Assembly (NCBI GenBank): GCA_021372375.1
Contig: JAJFUN010000017.1
Span: 24,225 to 88,224 of the forward strand
Length of the DNA: 64,000 bases
Direction of reading: 5' to 3'
From: Pelosinus sp.
GTDB lineage: Bacteria > Bacillota > Negativicutes > Propionisporales > Propionisporaceae
Positions 16,774-26,289 of the stretch are shown in pieces. Below the pieces are notes generated by a model, which did not search any database, was not told the origin of the DNA, and worked only from the letters and a program-made list of their open reading frames with translations. Numbering within the stretch: position 1 is the first letter of the stretch; every line of letters starts with the position of its first letter. Made by a program: the position numbers and the translations under genes.

Positions 16774-17852
16774 CACTTTTTCCCTCCTATTTGCGCCGCG
16801 CGGCTAAAGAATACATTTAGCCCGTTTACAATACCTTGCGCTAATTTCTGTTGATACTGCGGCGAATTCAAGAGGCTTTCTTCATTGGGATTTGAAAGAA
16901 ACGCCAGCTCAATTAGTGCAGCAGGCATATCTGTATGCTTTAATACATAAAAATTGGCCGCATAAATTCCACGATTAGTAAGACCATCAGCCCGAACCAA
17001 GCCTGTTTGCAAACTTTGCGCCAGCAAACTGTCATAGCTGGTTTTACGATAGTAATAGGTGCCTGTCCCGCCAACCGACGGATCACCAAACGAGTTGGCA
17101 TGAATATCGACAAATATATCGACATGATTTGCATTGCCAACATCTGCCCTGGCACTTAATTCTTCAGTTGCTGTATCATTAGGCGCATATACGTCCACAT
17201 CATCCTCACGCGTCATATATACAACAGCCCCCGCGTTTTCGAGCAGCTTCTTTACCCGTAAAGACACCGCCAAAGTAACGGCTTTTTCCTGCACCTGATT
17301 AGGCCCAACTGCCCCGGAATCACTCCCGCCGTGCCCTGGATCAAGGGCAATCACTTTGCCCCTGAGTCCCGGCGTAAACTGGATATCTGGGGGGAAAACT
17401 GGCTTACGGATATCAATAACCACCCGGTAAGGTTTACCAGATTTTTCATCCTGCGGCAGTGTAAATACACTGTAATCGGCTTCGGTAATTTCCATAGGCA
17501 AATGAATGGCTACCTGGCTTGCAGCTTTATCAATTGACGAGATAGTCATATCACTGGCGATATCTCCATCCAAAGCTAAGTTGCCAGCTTGTTTGCCTGG
17601 CGCCGCCCCGTTTAGCGTAACCGTTATTTGTGAAGAAAGACCAGTACCTGATGAGGCAGCCGCCTGTACAGGGCATGTTGTCTCCAAGACAACCCGAAGT
17701 TTATCGCCGCCGGCATCCTGACTGACAGCAAAGCGGGTATTAAGAAGCTCCGCCGCCGGAGTTTCAATCTGTTGTGCCCCCTCAGCCCACACTAGCTGCG
17801 GCAGAGTGAGAAACAATAATAAAAACAATACCAAACTCTTTTTTATCGACAA
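16773..17852 (-). CDS. N-acetylmuramoyl-L-alanine amidase with AMIN domain
   Basis: 359 residues from TTG 17852; AAGGGGGA lies 6 bases upstream and translation then begins MSIKKS with a clean signal peptide (cut near VWAEG). An AMIN-like beta domain (about 35-150) is followed by Amidase_3. Zinc ligands and the catalytic Glu are visible: His in DPGHGGSDSGA, Glu in QEKAVTLAV, His in DIHANSFGD and the final Glu in ALIELAFLSN. It cleaves the muramic acid-L-Ala bond in peptidoglycan outside the cytoplasm. It is coupled to the GerMN lipoprotein gene downstream. Confidence 0.95.
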   Translation of the reverse strand: MSIKKSLVLFLLLFLTLPQLVWAEGAQQIETPAAELLNTRFAVSQDAGGDKLRVVLETTCPVQAAASSGTGLSSQITVTLNGAAPGKQAGNLALDGDIASDMTISSIDKAASQVAIHLPMEITEADYSVFTLPQDEKSGKPYRVVIDIRKPVFPPDIQFTPGLRGKVIALDPGHGGSDSGAVGPNQVQEKAVTLAVSLRVKKLLENAGAVVYMTREDDVDVYAPNDTATEELSARADVGNANHVDIFVDIHANSFGDPSVGGTGTYYYRKTSYDSLLAQSLQTGLVRADGLTNRGIYAANFYVLKHTDMPAALIELAFLSNPNEESLLNSPQYQQKLAQGIVNGLNVFFSRAAQIGGKK

Positions 17853-18043
17853 AGACAATCCCCCTTGGTAATAAACTGTGTAATTTAGAAGCTGCAATAT
17901 TTCACTAATCACTTAAATGAAAGTGAAATCTATACTATAATTCGTGCTAAATTTCTAAAATCCTATAAAAAGAAGTAGGTAATATTTTCCTTTACAGTAT
18001 TAATACTACATTACACATTAATTGTTAGCTAAACAGCTACCTT

Positions 18044-18484
18044 TCATAGTTTATCCCCAAGTCCTGCTTGCTTTATTTCATTCTCCGTAATTACTTGGAT
18101 ATTCTTCGCCTGAAGTAAAGCGCAAAATATCCCATCGCCTGAAATTAATCTGCGAGAAAAGGTTCCATTATAAATCAATCCCTTACCGCAGCTAGGCGAC
18201 TTCGCCTTAAGAATTGCCGTCCGGCAGCCGACTAGCTGAGCAATATCCGCGGCCAGTTTGGCGCCTGCCTCAAATTCGCTGGTTACATCCTGCCCTGTCT
18301 GTGTAATAATTCTATCGCCCAAACGCTCTGCACACGTCCGCGGCGTAGGCAGTTTGCCGAGTATCTCGGGACAAACAGGGAGCGCCTGCCCCTTTTTAAC
18401 CATCTCTATTACTTCAGGTATTGGAAATGCCTGCCCATTATATCTGCATGCTACCCCTGCCAAACAGGCACTGACAATTATCAT
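18044..18484 (-). CDS. DUF523 family protein
   Basis: 146 residues from ATG 18484, served by GGAGG at 8-base spacing. Conserved cysteine motifs of DUF523 are present: SACLAGVACRYNG at the start, PVCPEILGKLPTPR, and AKSPSCG. The Cys pattern suggests a metal or Fe-S site, but the family has no settled function. Some homologues are fused to a DUF1722 domain; this one is the stand-alone form. It follows uppP on the same strand with 69 bases between. Confidence 0.9.
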   Translation of the reverse strand: MIIVSACLAGVACRYNGQAFPIPEVIEMVKKGQALPVCPEILGKLPTPRTCAERLGDRIITQTGQDVTSEFEAGAKLAADIAQLVGCRTAILKAKSPSCGKGLIYNGTFSRRLISGDGIFCALLQAKNIQVITENEIKQAGLGDKL

Positions 18485-18553
18485 AGCTAAATCCTCCAAA
18501 GTTTCTCTATTTCTTAAATATCCTTTCCTCATAAAAAATAGAATTTCCTGCTT

Positions 18554-19378
18554 TTACATAAACTTACTGATTAAAACCCCTGCCCCAACCAGCCAGCAAT
18601 ACCAGGCAAAAGGCCGCATGGCACTGATTTCATTGGTATGAAACCATTTCATTAATGTCCACACGCTGATAAACGCAGCAATACCTGATGCTACCCCGCC
18701 AATAATCGCTACCTGCAGTAAATTTCCAAGACCTGTATGGAGCAGCTTAGGAACTTCCACAATTCCTGCCCCAATAATAATCGGCGTGGCAAGCAGCATG
18801 GAAAAGCGCGCTGATTCAGCGTGCTTTAGCCCTGTCCAAAAGCCTGCCGTCATAGTGGCGCCAGAACGAGAAAACCCGGGCACAAGCGCTAATGCTTGAA
18901 ACAGACCAATGATTGCCGCTTCCTTAAAACTTAGCGCAGCAATACTTTTTTGTCCTTGTCCCCGTCCGCGCATTTTTTCGCCCCAATACAAAATGAAACC
19001 ATTGATAATCAAAAAAAAGGCGGCACTTGTTATATTACTAAACATCAGCCTAAGCGGTTTTTCAAGCACAAGCCCAATTAAGCCCGCAGGGATACAGCCA
19101 ACTAAGATTAAATACAGCAGTCTTCTATTTTCCTTATCTGCTTTAAATAATGATGCAATAATCTTTGTCCATTCTGAACCAAAATATAATAGCAGCGCAA
19201 CTGCCGTCCCTAAATGCAGCATTACCAAGAAAGGTAAAAAATGTTCTTTTAGAAAATTAGGATCTAACTCCCACTGAAAAAAATAGGGGGTCAATACCCC
19301 ATGGGCCACACTGCTAATCGGAAAAAGCTCCGTAATGCCTTGCACAATGGCAAAAATCATAGTTTGCAATATCGTCAA
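18554..19378 (-). CDS. uppP: Undecaprenyl-diphosphatase UppP/BacA
   Basis: A 274-residue polytopic membrane enzyme that recycles undecaprenyl pyrophosphate for cell-wall synthesis. Both catalytic motifs are visible: QGITELFPISSVAH near the N-terminus and PGFSRSGATMTAG at about 165-177. Seven to eight hydrophobic segments. The start is TTG 19378, with GGAGG 7 bases upstream. The first motif reads ELFPISSVAH rather than the more common EFLPVSSTGH, a variant seen in some Firmicutes. Confidence 0.95.
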   Translation of the reverse strand: MTILQTMIFAIVQGITELFPISSVAHGVLTPYFFQWELDPNFLKEHFLPFLVMLHLGTAVALLLYFGSEWTKIIASLFKADKENRRLLYLILVGCIPAGLIGLVLEKPLRLMFSNITSAAFFLIINGFILYWGEKMRGRGQGQKSIAALSFKEAAIIGLFQALALVPGFSRSGATMTAGFWTGLKHAESARFSMLLATPIIIGAGIVEVPKLLHTGLGNLLQVAIIGGVASGIAAFISVWTLMKWFHTNEISAMRPFAWYCWLVGAGVLISKFM

Positions 19379-19550
19379 AATATAACCTCCATTTAAACTT
19401 ATTTACTTTAATATGCGTCTTCTGATTCTATAATACACAGCTAGCATTACATACAGATTAGAGTAAGATTAGAATCTGATTAAAAATAAAAAATTGCCCT
19501 TCCTATTAGAGCAAAAAAGTGGTTTCATATAATTAATGGAGGGTAGCACT

Positions 19551-20243
19551 ATGACGACCGAAATTATAAAGATACTAATCGTAGAAGACGAATGGAAAAT
19601 TGCCCGTTTTCTACAAATGGAACTAGAACATGAAGGATTCAAAACAGCTATCGAAGCCAATGGGCAAAGAGCCTTAGAGCGCATTATCCAGGAAGCATTC
19701 GGCCTGGTCTTGCTGGACGTAATGCTGCCGGAGATGAACGGTATAGAAGTCTGTAAGCGGGTACGAGAGTTATCAGAAATTCCCATTATCATGGTAACCG
19801 CTAAAGACGAAATTGAAGATAAGGTAGTAGGCCTCGATACTGGCGCAGATGATTATCTAACAAAGCCCTTCGCCATCCAAGAGCTGCTGGCCCGCATCCG
19901 CGCGGCACTGCGTAAACATAAACCGGCAGCTGCACCTTGCGTGGAAAATGCGCTGCGCATAAAAAATCTCGTACTATTTCCAAGTCGTTACCAGGCAAAA
20001 GTGGCTGAAGAACTTATTGATTTAACCAAAAAAGAATATGACCTCCTGGAGTATTTGGTCCGCAACAAGCATGTAGTACTAGATCGCCAACATATTCTGC
20101 AGAAGGTCTGGGGCTATGAATATTTGGGAGATACAAATGTGGTAGATGTGTATATCCGTTACTTGCGCAGCAAAATAGATGAACGCTTCGGCGAAAAGTA
20201 CATTCACACAGTTCGAGGAGTAGGCTATGTGGTCAAGGATTAA
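19551..20243 (+). CDS. OmpR/PhoB-family response regulator
   Basis: 230 residues from ATG 19551 (GGAGGG 7 bases upstream). The receiver domain (about 6-118) has acidic residues ILIVEDE, phospho-acceptor Asp56 in LLDVMLPEM, and Lys in TKPF. A winged-helix DNA-binding domain follows (about 135-230: LTKKEYDLLEYLVRNKHVVLDR, VDVYIRYLRSKID). It forms a two-component pair with the kinase gene that overlaps its 3' end. Confidence 0.96.
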   Translation: MTTEIIKILIVEDEWKIARFLQMELEHEGFKTAIEANGQRALERIIQEAFGLVLLDVMLPEMNGIEVCKRVRELSEIPIIMVTAKDEIEDKVVGLDTGADDYLTKPFAIQELLARIRAALRKHKPAAAPCVENALRIKNLVLFPSRYQAKVAEELIDLTKKEYDLLEYLVRNKHVVLDRQHILQKVWGYEYLGDTNVVDVYIRYLRSKIDERFGEKYIHTVRGVGYVVKD

Positions 20244-21651
20244 TCGTCTTAGTATACCTATATCCATTAAATTAACACTGCTCTACACCACTATTTTGTT
20301 TTGCAGCTTACTGATTACCAGTTCTTTAACTATAATCGGCGTATATTACATAATGTACCATCAAGCCGAAAGTGATATCGTCCTTAGTAGAGATGCGGTT
20401 ATAAACTATGCAAATTTAGGCAAGCCGCTCAATGAAAAACTGCTCCGCGAAAACATTCTGCTGCCCGGCGTTATTTTGCGCATAACTGATGAACAAAATA
20501 ATTTGCTGCTTGATAGTGCGCCTTATCTACCAAGTACAGATGAGGTACTGCAAGAACAAAGCCAAGATAATAATTCGCTCATACCTTCTTTGCTCAAAAG
20601 GACATCACTGCGAGCATTTCATAAAAATCATACTTATTTTTATTATACAAACAAATTAGTAATGCAAAAAGACCAGACTTATGAGCTACACTTTTTAAAG
20701 ACACTAACGGCGGAAAAGCTGTTTATAAAAACGCTAATTGAAATTTTGACCATAACCAACCTGATTGGCCTCTTGATTGCCGTCTTGTCCGGTATATTCA
20801 TCAGCCGGAGAATTCTCAGTCCAATACGCCAGATAACTGCCACCGCCAAGGAAATTGAAATTAATGACCTCGGCAAACGCATTGAAGTAAAAAGCAGCAA
20901 AGACGAACTCTATGAACTTACAACTACCTTTAACTATATGCTAAACCGAATTCAAACAGGCTTTGAACAACAGCGGCGTTTTGTAGCTGATGCCTCACAC
21001 GAACTTAGAACCCCGATTACTGTTATCAGCGGTTACGCCAATATGTTGGATCGCTGGGGAAAACAAGATTCTTTAGTCTTAGCCGAAGGTATTGACGCCA
21101 TAAAATCAGAAGCCGCCAATATGTACAATCTAATTGAAAAAATGCTGTTTCTGGCGCGGGCGGATCAAAACAAACAGTCAATTACCAGAGTCCCCCTTAC
21201 CATACACAGTCTTATTGCTGAAGTTTATGAGGAAACACGCCTGATTGCACCACAGCACGAAGTTGTCCTGAAGCAAAACCAGTCCGCGGCAATTTGGGCC
21301 GATGCCGCCTCCATAAAACAACTACTTCGCATTTTTATTGAAAACAGCATTAAATACACGCCAGCTGGCGGAGTAATTGCTATTGATTCGCAAAAAGGCT
21401 CAGACCATTTGGCGGTTACAATAGAGGATACCGGGATTGGTATTCCCGCAAAAGACCTGCAAAAAATCTTTGACCGCTTTTACCGCGTGGACTCTTCCCG
21501 TACCAAAATGACCGGAGGGGCAGGTTTGGGCTTAGCAATTGCCCGCTATATTGCTATACAGCATGATATTACAATCAAAGTATCTAGTATGCCTGACCAA
21601 GGGACAACCATAACCCTAAACATTCCATTATACCAAGAACGGGTTAAATAA
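20227..21651 (+). CDS. Two-component sensor histidine kinase
   Basis: 474 residues. Membrane segments at about 14-43 and 170-194 enclose a sensor loop of roughly 125 residues. A HAMP domain (195-248) precedes HisKA with phospho-acceptor His258 in DASHELRTP. The HATPase domain has the N box (FIENSIKYTPAGG), DTGIGIP and GAGLGLAIA. The gene starts 17 bases inside the regulator gene, with GAGGAG in the regulator coding sequence, so expression is coupled. The ArlS/CssS-like arrangement suggests envelope sensing, but the signal is unknown. Confidence 0.95.
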   Translation: MWSRINRLSIPISIKLTLLYTTILFCSLLITSSLTIIGVYYIMYHQAESDIVLSRDAVINYANLGKPLNEKLLRENILLPGVILRITDEQNNLLLDSAPYLPSTDEVLQEQSQDNNSLIPSLLKRTSLRAFHKNHTYFYYTNKLVMQKDQTYELHFLKTLTAEKLFIKTLIEILTITNLIGLLIAVLSGIFISRRILSPIRQITATAKEIEINDLGKRIEVKSSKDELYELTTTFNYMLNRIQTGFEQQRRFVADASHELRTPITVISGYANMLDRWGKQDSLVLAEGIDAIKSEAANMYNLIEKMLFLARADQNKQSITRVPLTIHSLIAEVYEETRLIAPQHEVVLKQNQSAAIWADAASIKQLLRIFIENSIKYTPAGGVIAIDSQKGSDHLAVTIEDTGIGIPAKDLQKIFDRFYRVDSSRTKMTGGAGLGLAIARYIAIQHDITIKVSSMPDQGTTITLNIPLYQERVK

Positions 21652-21699
21652 ACGCTAACGCGGTCCTTTGCCCCTTAAAACCAGCATTTTGTCTCAATT

Positions 21700-21801
21700 C
21701 CCCTCTAGAGAGGAGTGCCCGTTAGGGCGGGGTGTATTGCCTCCGTTTTGCCGCCAAAGAACACACCCCGTCGCTTCGCGCCACCCCTCTCAAGAGGGGA
21801 C
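21700..21801. repeat. Palindromic intergenic element, copy 4 (full length)
   Basis: CCCCTCTAGAGAGGAGTGCC..GGGCGGGGTGTATTG on the left and AACACACCCCGTCGCTTCGC..CCACCCCTCTCAAGAGGGG on the right. Nearly identical to copy 3 over its whole length, between convergent genes. Confidence 0.85.
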
Positions 21802-21837
21802 TTTCAAAACCGCACGATAAATTCCAATATAAGAAGC

Positions 21838-21872
21838 AAAAAAGCTCAGTCTGCCACAATGCAAACTGAGCC
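21838..21872 (-). terminator. Terminator after the CBS-domain gene
   Basis: GCTCAGT (21845-21851) pairs with ACTGAGC (21866-21872), followed on the minus strand by seven T. Confidence 0.8.
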
Positions 21873-21884
21873 CTTTGTTTTATC

Positions 21885-22331
21885 TTAACATACCAATAGC
21901 CTGACAAGATCAGCCCGGCTGACAATTCCTACAACTTTGCCACTTTTAACAACCGGTAGCCGCTTAATACCATGCTCGAGCATGAGCTGGGCTATTTCCT
22001 CGATTTCCTCTTCTTCGGCAATGGTCACTACTTCCTCGGTCATAATGTTTACTGCTTGCTCGGCAAGTAGTTTTTTAAAATCCGCATTAAACCGCTGCAG
22101 GCCATTGTAAAAGACAATTGCCCCTAAGACATTTACGTACTCAGGCGTTTTAGGGAATGCTTCCTTATGCAGTAAATCGCCTTCACTCACAATTCCTACC
22201 AGCACACCATCATCATTAACCACCGGTACCCCGGAAATATCGTTGTCAACTAACGCTTTTGCAATCTCTTTGATGGTTGCGTTTTTATGAACCGTAACTA
22301 CATTGCTGGTCATAATATCTTTCGCTTTCAT
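21885..22331 (-). CDS. CBS-domain pair protein
   Basis: 148 residues, start ATG 22331 with GAGG 9 bases upstream. Two CBS domains (about 5-60, KDIMTSNVVTVHKNATI; and 90-146, NIMTEEVVTIAEEEEI) form a Bateman module that usually binds adenosine nucleotides. A linker insert (about 60-90) separates them. There is no fused catalytic domain. It is monocistronic. Similar proteins act as energy or nucleotide sensors; the partner is not visible. Confidence 0.92.
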   Translation of the reverse strand: MKAKDIMTSNVVTVHKNATIKEIAKALVDNDISGVPVVNDDGVLVGIVSEGDLLHKEAFPKTPEYVNVLGAIVFYNGLQRFNADFKKLLAEQAVNIMTEEVVTIAEEEEIEEIAQLMLEHGIKRLPVVKSGKVVGIVSRADLVRLLVC

Positions 22332-22623
22332 TACCATCACCTCAATGCATAATAATTATTTTACTGCTTCCTTTATTATCATAATATACTGAAAATTGAT
22401 TAACGTCAACCATGCCATAAATAAAACGCTATGCGTTTTTAAAACAATAAGAAAGTATGTAACGTTTCACCGATAATCCTAGCATGCGAAATCTAAGGGG
22501 GCAAAAGCCGGTACAATCTTCATGCTGCCCAGTACCAAAATTACAATTCTATTAGCTGCCTTTGCTGCATATAAGTAACGTACAGGACTTAACTGCCGCA
22601 ATTTGTCTAGAAGAGGTGCTATT

Positions 22624-23322
22624 ATGAAATTAATGCAAAAATTTATGTGGAGTTTTGTCGTACTTGCAGTGATAGCAGTCACAAAAATAGAAAACCCGCT
22701 AATAGATATCATGCCTGCCATCCACAAGGTTCCCACATCGCACAAGGTAGCTGCACTAACCTTTGATGACGGACCGCTTCAGCAAACAACACCGGAGATA
22801 TTAACTGTTTTGCACGAAAAAAATGTAAAAGCCACTTTTTTTGTAATCGGAGAAAATATAGCAAGGGTTCCGGAACTTGTAGCACAAGAAATTGCTGAAG
22901 GGCACGAAGTGGGCAGTCATACCTATACCCATCCTCACTTATATAAATTAAGTAAAAATGCTATAGAAAAGGAACTGGACATGACTGATAATCTTATTTC
23001 TCAGCACGCGCCCAAACCAACCCTATTTCGTCCGCCACAGGGAAAATACAATCCTATCATTTCAAAAATATCCCGTAATCATGGTTACACCACTATTTTG
23101 TGGTCGATTGACACATTAGATTGGCAGCGTCCTCCTGTTGGTCAGGTTGTTAACACTGTGCTAAAAAATATTAAACCAGGCAGTATTATTTTATTGCATG
23201 ACGGGGTCACCAATTCCCCTACACCAGAAGCGCTTGGATTTATTATTGACGGATTGAAGGAACGTGGCTACGAGTTGGTAACAGTGAGCGAACTCTTGCA
23301 ATACTATGAAGAATCTCCTTAA
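22624..23322 (+). CDS. Polysaccharide deacetylase (NodB domain)
   Basis: 232 residues from ATG 22624, after AGAGGTG. An uncleaved signal or membrane anchor lies at about 8-24. The NodB domain (about 40-225) carries the metal Asp in TFDDGPLQQT, the His pair in SHTYTHPHL, RPPQGKYN and the C-terminal LLHDG. These belong to carbohydrate esterase family 4, which removes N-acetyl groups from peptidoglycan or other GlcNAc polymers outside the membrane. PdaA/PdaB-type roles in spore cortex are possible; the sequence does not decide. Confidence 0.93.
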   Translation: MKLMQKFMWSFVVLAVIAVTKIENPLIDIMPAIHKVPTSHKVAALTFDDGPLQQTTPEILTVLHEKNVKATFFVIGENIARVPELVAQEIAEGHEVGSHTYTHPHLYKLSKNAIEKELDMTDNLISQHAPKPTLFRPPQGKYNPIISKISRNHGYTTILWSIDTLDWQRPPVGQVVNTVLKNIKPGSIILLHDGVTNSPTPEALGFIIDGLKERGYELVTVSELLQYYEESP

Positions 23323-23326
23323 TGCA

Positions 23327-23372
23327 AAAAAGACCTTTGCCAAAGCTTTGCCTTGACACAGGTCTCTTGATT
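23327..23372 (+). terminator. Probable terminator after the deacetylase gene
   Basis: AGACCT pairs with AGGTCT, with additional internal pairing (CAAAGCTTTG), four bases after the stop and before TTGATTTTG. Confidence 0.6.
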
Positions 23373-23393
23373 TTGCCTGTTATGCTGTGCAGC

Positions 23394-24296
23394 CTAAACT
23401 GCAATTTTTTTATCAACAATACTGATTAACTGCTCAATTTCCGGCTTGGTAACCTGCGCATAAGCACCTAATGCCTCGCCTTTACGCCTCATTTCATCAT
23501 TAATTAATGATGAAAAAATAACCACCGGCAGTTCTTTAAGTACTTTATCCTCTTTCACCTTTTTCAAAAGATGATGACCATCCATCTGCGGCATTTCCAC
23601 ATCGGTAATAACCAATTGAATTTGTTCAGCCAGCGCTTTTCCATCATGAGCAAGCGCCTCTAACTTCTCCCAGGCAACTTGTCCATTTTCGGCCGCAATG
23701 GTATTATAGCCTGAATCATGAAGTGTGCTGATCAAGAGTTCTCTTAGCATATGAGAATCTTCTGCCACCAGAATTGTTTTAGTTTTACGAATAGCCACGA
23801 CGTCAGCCGTAGATGTAGGAATAGCTGTCAGTTTTTTATTAATTTCCGGGTTAATTTCTGAGAGGATTTTTTCAAAATCCAGCAAAATTATTAAACGCCC
23901 CTCCATTTTTACAATCCCAATAGCACGATCAGAATTTGTAATATCTGGGGATGGTTCCATTTTACTCCAAGATATACGATGAATACGTGATACATCGTCC
24001 ACCTTAAATCCTAAATAATAACCATTCATTTCTGAAATAATTATTTTACAGTTCTCGGTTTTGGGCTCACTTGCTAAGCAGGTTGCCAAATTTACTACCG
24101 GCATTACTTTGCCGCGTAAGGTAAATATTCCTTCCACATAAGGATGCATATTAGGTAATTTGGTAACCGGAACTACATTTATAATCTCTCTAACCTTAGC
24201 TACATTTATTCCATAAAAAACATTTCCCACTGAAAATTCAATAATCTCAAATTCATTTGTGCCTGATTCAAGTAAAATACCTTTATCATCTTCCAT
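23394..24296 (-). CDS. cheV: Chemotaxis protein CheV (CheW-receiver fusion)
   Basis: 300 residues. A CheW-like domain (about 12-155: FEIIEFSVGNVFYGINVAKV, GIFTLRGKVMPVVNL) is joined to a receiver domain (about 172-298) with VAEDSHM, phospho-acceptor Asp in ITDVEMPQMDG and Lys in TKPE. CheV couples receptors to CheA and helps adaptation. It stands alone, away from the cheA operon at the left edge, whose proteins it may serve because no cheW is visible there. ATG follows AGAGGAAT. Confidence 0.96.
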   Translation of the reverse strand: MEDDKGILLESGTNEFEIIEFSVGNVFYGINVAKVREIINVVPVTKLPNMHPYVEGIFTLRGKVMPVVNLATCLASEPKTENCKIIISEMNGYYLGFKVDDVSRIHRISWSKMEPSPDITNSDRAIGIVKMEGRLIILLDFEKILSEINPEINKKLTAIPTSTADVVAIRKTKTILVAEDSHMLRELLISTLHDSGYNTIAAENGQVAWEKLEALAHDGKALAEQIQLVITDVEMPQMDGHHLLKKVKEDKVLKELPVVIFSSLINDEMRRKGEALGAYAQVTKPEIEQLISIVDKKIAV

Positions 24297-24627
24297 ATTC
24301 CTCTAATCTCCTTCATTTTTTATATAACTAAATACAAAAGGGCCGAGATACTCATTGAATGTGCTGTTATGATATGACAAAATAATTAGTATTTTGGTAT
24401 TTTCTATTTATTCTATGCGTCCCCACAAAATTCCTTTTCATAGATTATTATTTTTAGAGCAAAGCAAACTATAGATTATCAGCCCGAAATGTTATACTTT
24501 CTTATATTGTAAAAAATCCCCTCTAGAGAGCCGTGCCCGCTAGGACGGAATGTGTTGTTAGTTCAATCCTCTGCCAACACACCCCGCTCTATGCACCATT
24601 CCTCTCTAAAGGGGACCTAAAATCAAA
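24297..24627. other. Intergenic region holding a diverged palindromic element
   Basis: The right half is the fifth palindromic element (24518-24616). The remainder is AT-rich upstream sequence of cheV without recognisable genes. Confidence 0.6.
24518..24616. repeat. Palindromic intergenic element, copy 5 (diverged)
   Basis: CCCCTCTAGAGAGCCGTGCC..GGACGGAATGTGTTG and AACACACCCCGCTCTATGC..CCATTCCTCTCTAAAGGGG. Same order and spacing as copies 3 and 4 with about 15-20% differences, 11 bases past the stop of RNase J. Confidence 0.8.
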
Positions 24628-26289
24628 TTATACTTCCATAATAATCGGTAAAATCATCGGACGACGCCCTGTCTTTTCATGCAAATATTTTCCTAATACC
24701 TCACGAACTTTGGTTTTTATCTGTGACCACTCGGTAATATTACTGGCCATACACTGTTCTAACGCCATGCGCACTTTTGCTTGGGCTTCTCCCATAAGTT
24801 CACTTGAGTCCCGCACATACACAAAGCCACGCGATACCAAATCCGGACCCGCAAGTATCAGGCCTCTTTCCTTATCCAGCGTCATCACCGCAATTAATAC
24901 ACCTTCCTGAGATAACTGCTGCCGATCGCGAATAACGATATTCCCGACATCTCCCACACCAAGACCGTCTACAAATACCTTGCCTGCTGTCACTTTACCA
25001 GCAATACAACCTGTGCGTTTGGTAAAAGAAAAGACCGAACCATTTTCCCCTAAAAAGACATTTTCCCGCAAAACGCCCAGCTCTTGTGCTATTTCGCCAT
25101 GCCGTTTAAGCATGCGATATTCGCCATGCACCGGAATAAAAAACTTAGGATGTACTAAATTGAGCATAAATTTAAGTTCTTCCTGACTGGCATGTCCTGA
25201 AACGTGAATACCCGATATTTTCTCATATACTACATGCGCACCTAAGCGCAGCAGACCATCAATAATTTTCCCCACAGACTTTTCATTCCCAGGTATCGGA
25301 TTAGCCGCAATAAGCACTGTATCTCCGGGAATAACGGACACACTACGATGCGTATTAGAAGCCATACGGCTAAGACCTGACATGGGCTCGCCCTGACTGC
25401 CTGTAGTAATGATCAACAGCTGATTCTCACGATACCGGTTCATTTCCTCCGGCTCAATGAGCACTCCCTCAGGGATTTCGAGATAACCTAATTCCATAGC
25501 AACGTTAACTACATTTACCATACTGCGGCCAAGTACCACAACTTTGCGGCCATATTTGGCAGCTGAATGAGCCGCCTGCTGAATACGCGATACATTGGAG
25601 GCAAAAGTAGCCAAAATAATCCGCTGTTTGGCCTCATTAAATTCTTCATCAAGTGCGCGGGAAACCTCTTTTTCCGAACCTGTATACCCAGGCCGCTCGG
25701 CATTGGTACTGTCTGATAAAAACACTAAAACTCCCTGATCGCCAAGTTCAGCGAATTTATGAATATCAATTAACTTACCGTCTACCGGTGTTTGATCAAT
25801 TTTAAAATCGCCTGTATGAAGAGCTATCCCCACCGGAGTCTTGAAATATATGCCGCAGGCATCCGGAATGGAATGGCTGCCTTGAATAAAGCCAATTTTA
25901 AATACACCAATCGTTATCTCATCACCAGCTTCAACAGGCTTCAGCTGATAATTTCCCACGCGATTTTCCTTCAAACGTCCTTCCACAAGTCCCAAAGCCA
26001 GCCTGGTGCCATAAACAGGTATATTAAATTCTTTGAGCAAATAAGACAGACCGCCAATATGGTCTTCATGACCATGTGTCAGCACCACAGCACGAACCTT
26101 GTCCCTATTTTCCACAAGATACGTTAAATCAGGTATTACCAAATCAATACCCAGCATATCATCTTCCGGAAAGGCCATACCTGCATCCAGAATAACAATG
26201 TCCTCACCATATTGAAAAACTGTCATATTTTTGCCTATCTCACCTAAGCCGCCAAGCGGAATAATCAATAATTTGTTTTTTTGTTCCAA
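24628..26289 (-). CDS. rnj: Ribonuclease J
   Basis: 553 residues from TTG 26289, which has GGAGG 7 bases upstream and yields the normal N-terminus (MEQKNKLLIIPLGGLGEIG). The metallo-beta-lactamase core has the zinc motif LTHGHEDHIGG and the beta-CASP part includes ILATFASNVSRIQQ and SGHASQEEL. A C-terminal domain follows. RNase J is an endo- and 5'-3' exoribonuclease central to mRNA decay and rRNA maturation in Firmicutes. It is monocistronic here. Confidence 0.97.
   Translation of the reverse strand: MEQKNKLLIIPLGGLGEIGKNMTVFQYGEDIVILDAGMAFPEDDMLGIDLVIPDLTYLVENRDKVRAVVLTHGHEDHIGGLSYLLKEFNIPVYGTRLALGLVEGRLKENRVGNYQLKPVEAGDEITIGVFKIGFIQGSHSIPDACGIYFKTPVGIALHTGDFKIDQTPVDGKLIDIHKFAELGDQGVLVFLSDSTNAERPGYTGSEKEVSRALDEEFNEAKQRIILATFASNVSRIQQAAHSAAKYGRKVVVLGRSMVNVVNVAMELGYLEIPEGVLIEPEEMNRYRENQLLIITTGSQGEPMSGLSRMASNTHRSVSVIPGDTVLIAANPIPGNEKSVGKIIDGLLRLGAHVVYEKISGIHVSGHASQEELKFMLNLVHPKFFIPVHGEYRMLKRHGEIAQELGVLRENVFLGENGSVFSFTKRTGCIAGKVTAGKVFVDGLGVGDVGNIVIRDRQQLSQEGVLIAVMTLDKERGLILAGPDLVSRGFVYVRDSSELMGEAQAKVRMALEQCMASNITEWSQIKTKVREVLGKYLHEKTGRRPMILPIIMEV

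Noticed and set aside
21722..21925. Open frame across the palindromic element at 21.7 kb
   Set aside because: It follows the repeat itself and the terminator of the CBS gene; repeats of this GC content give chance open frames.
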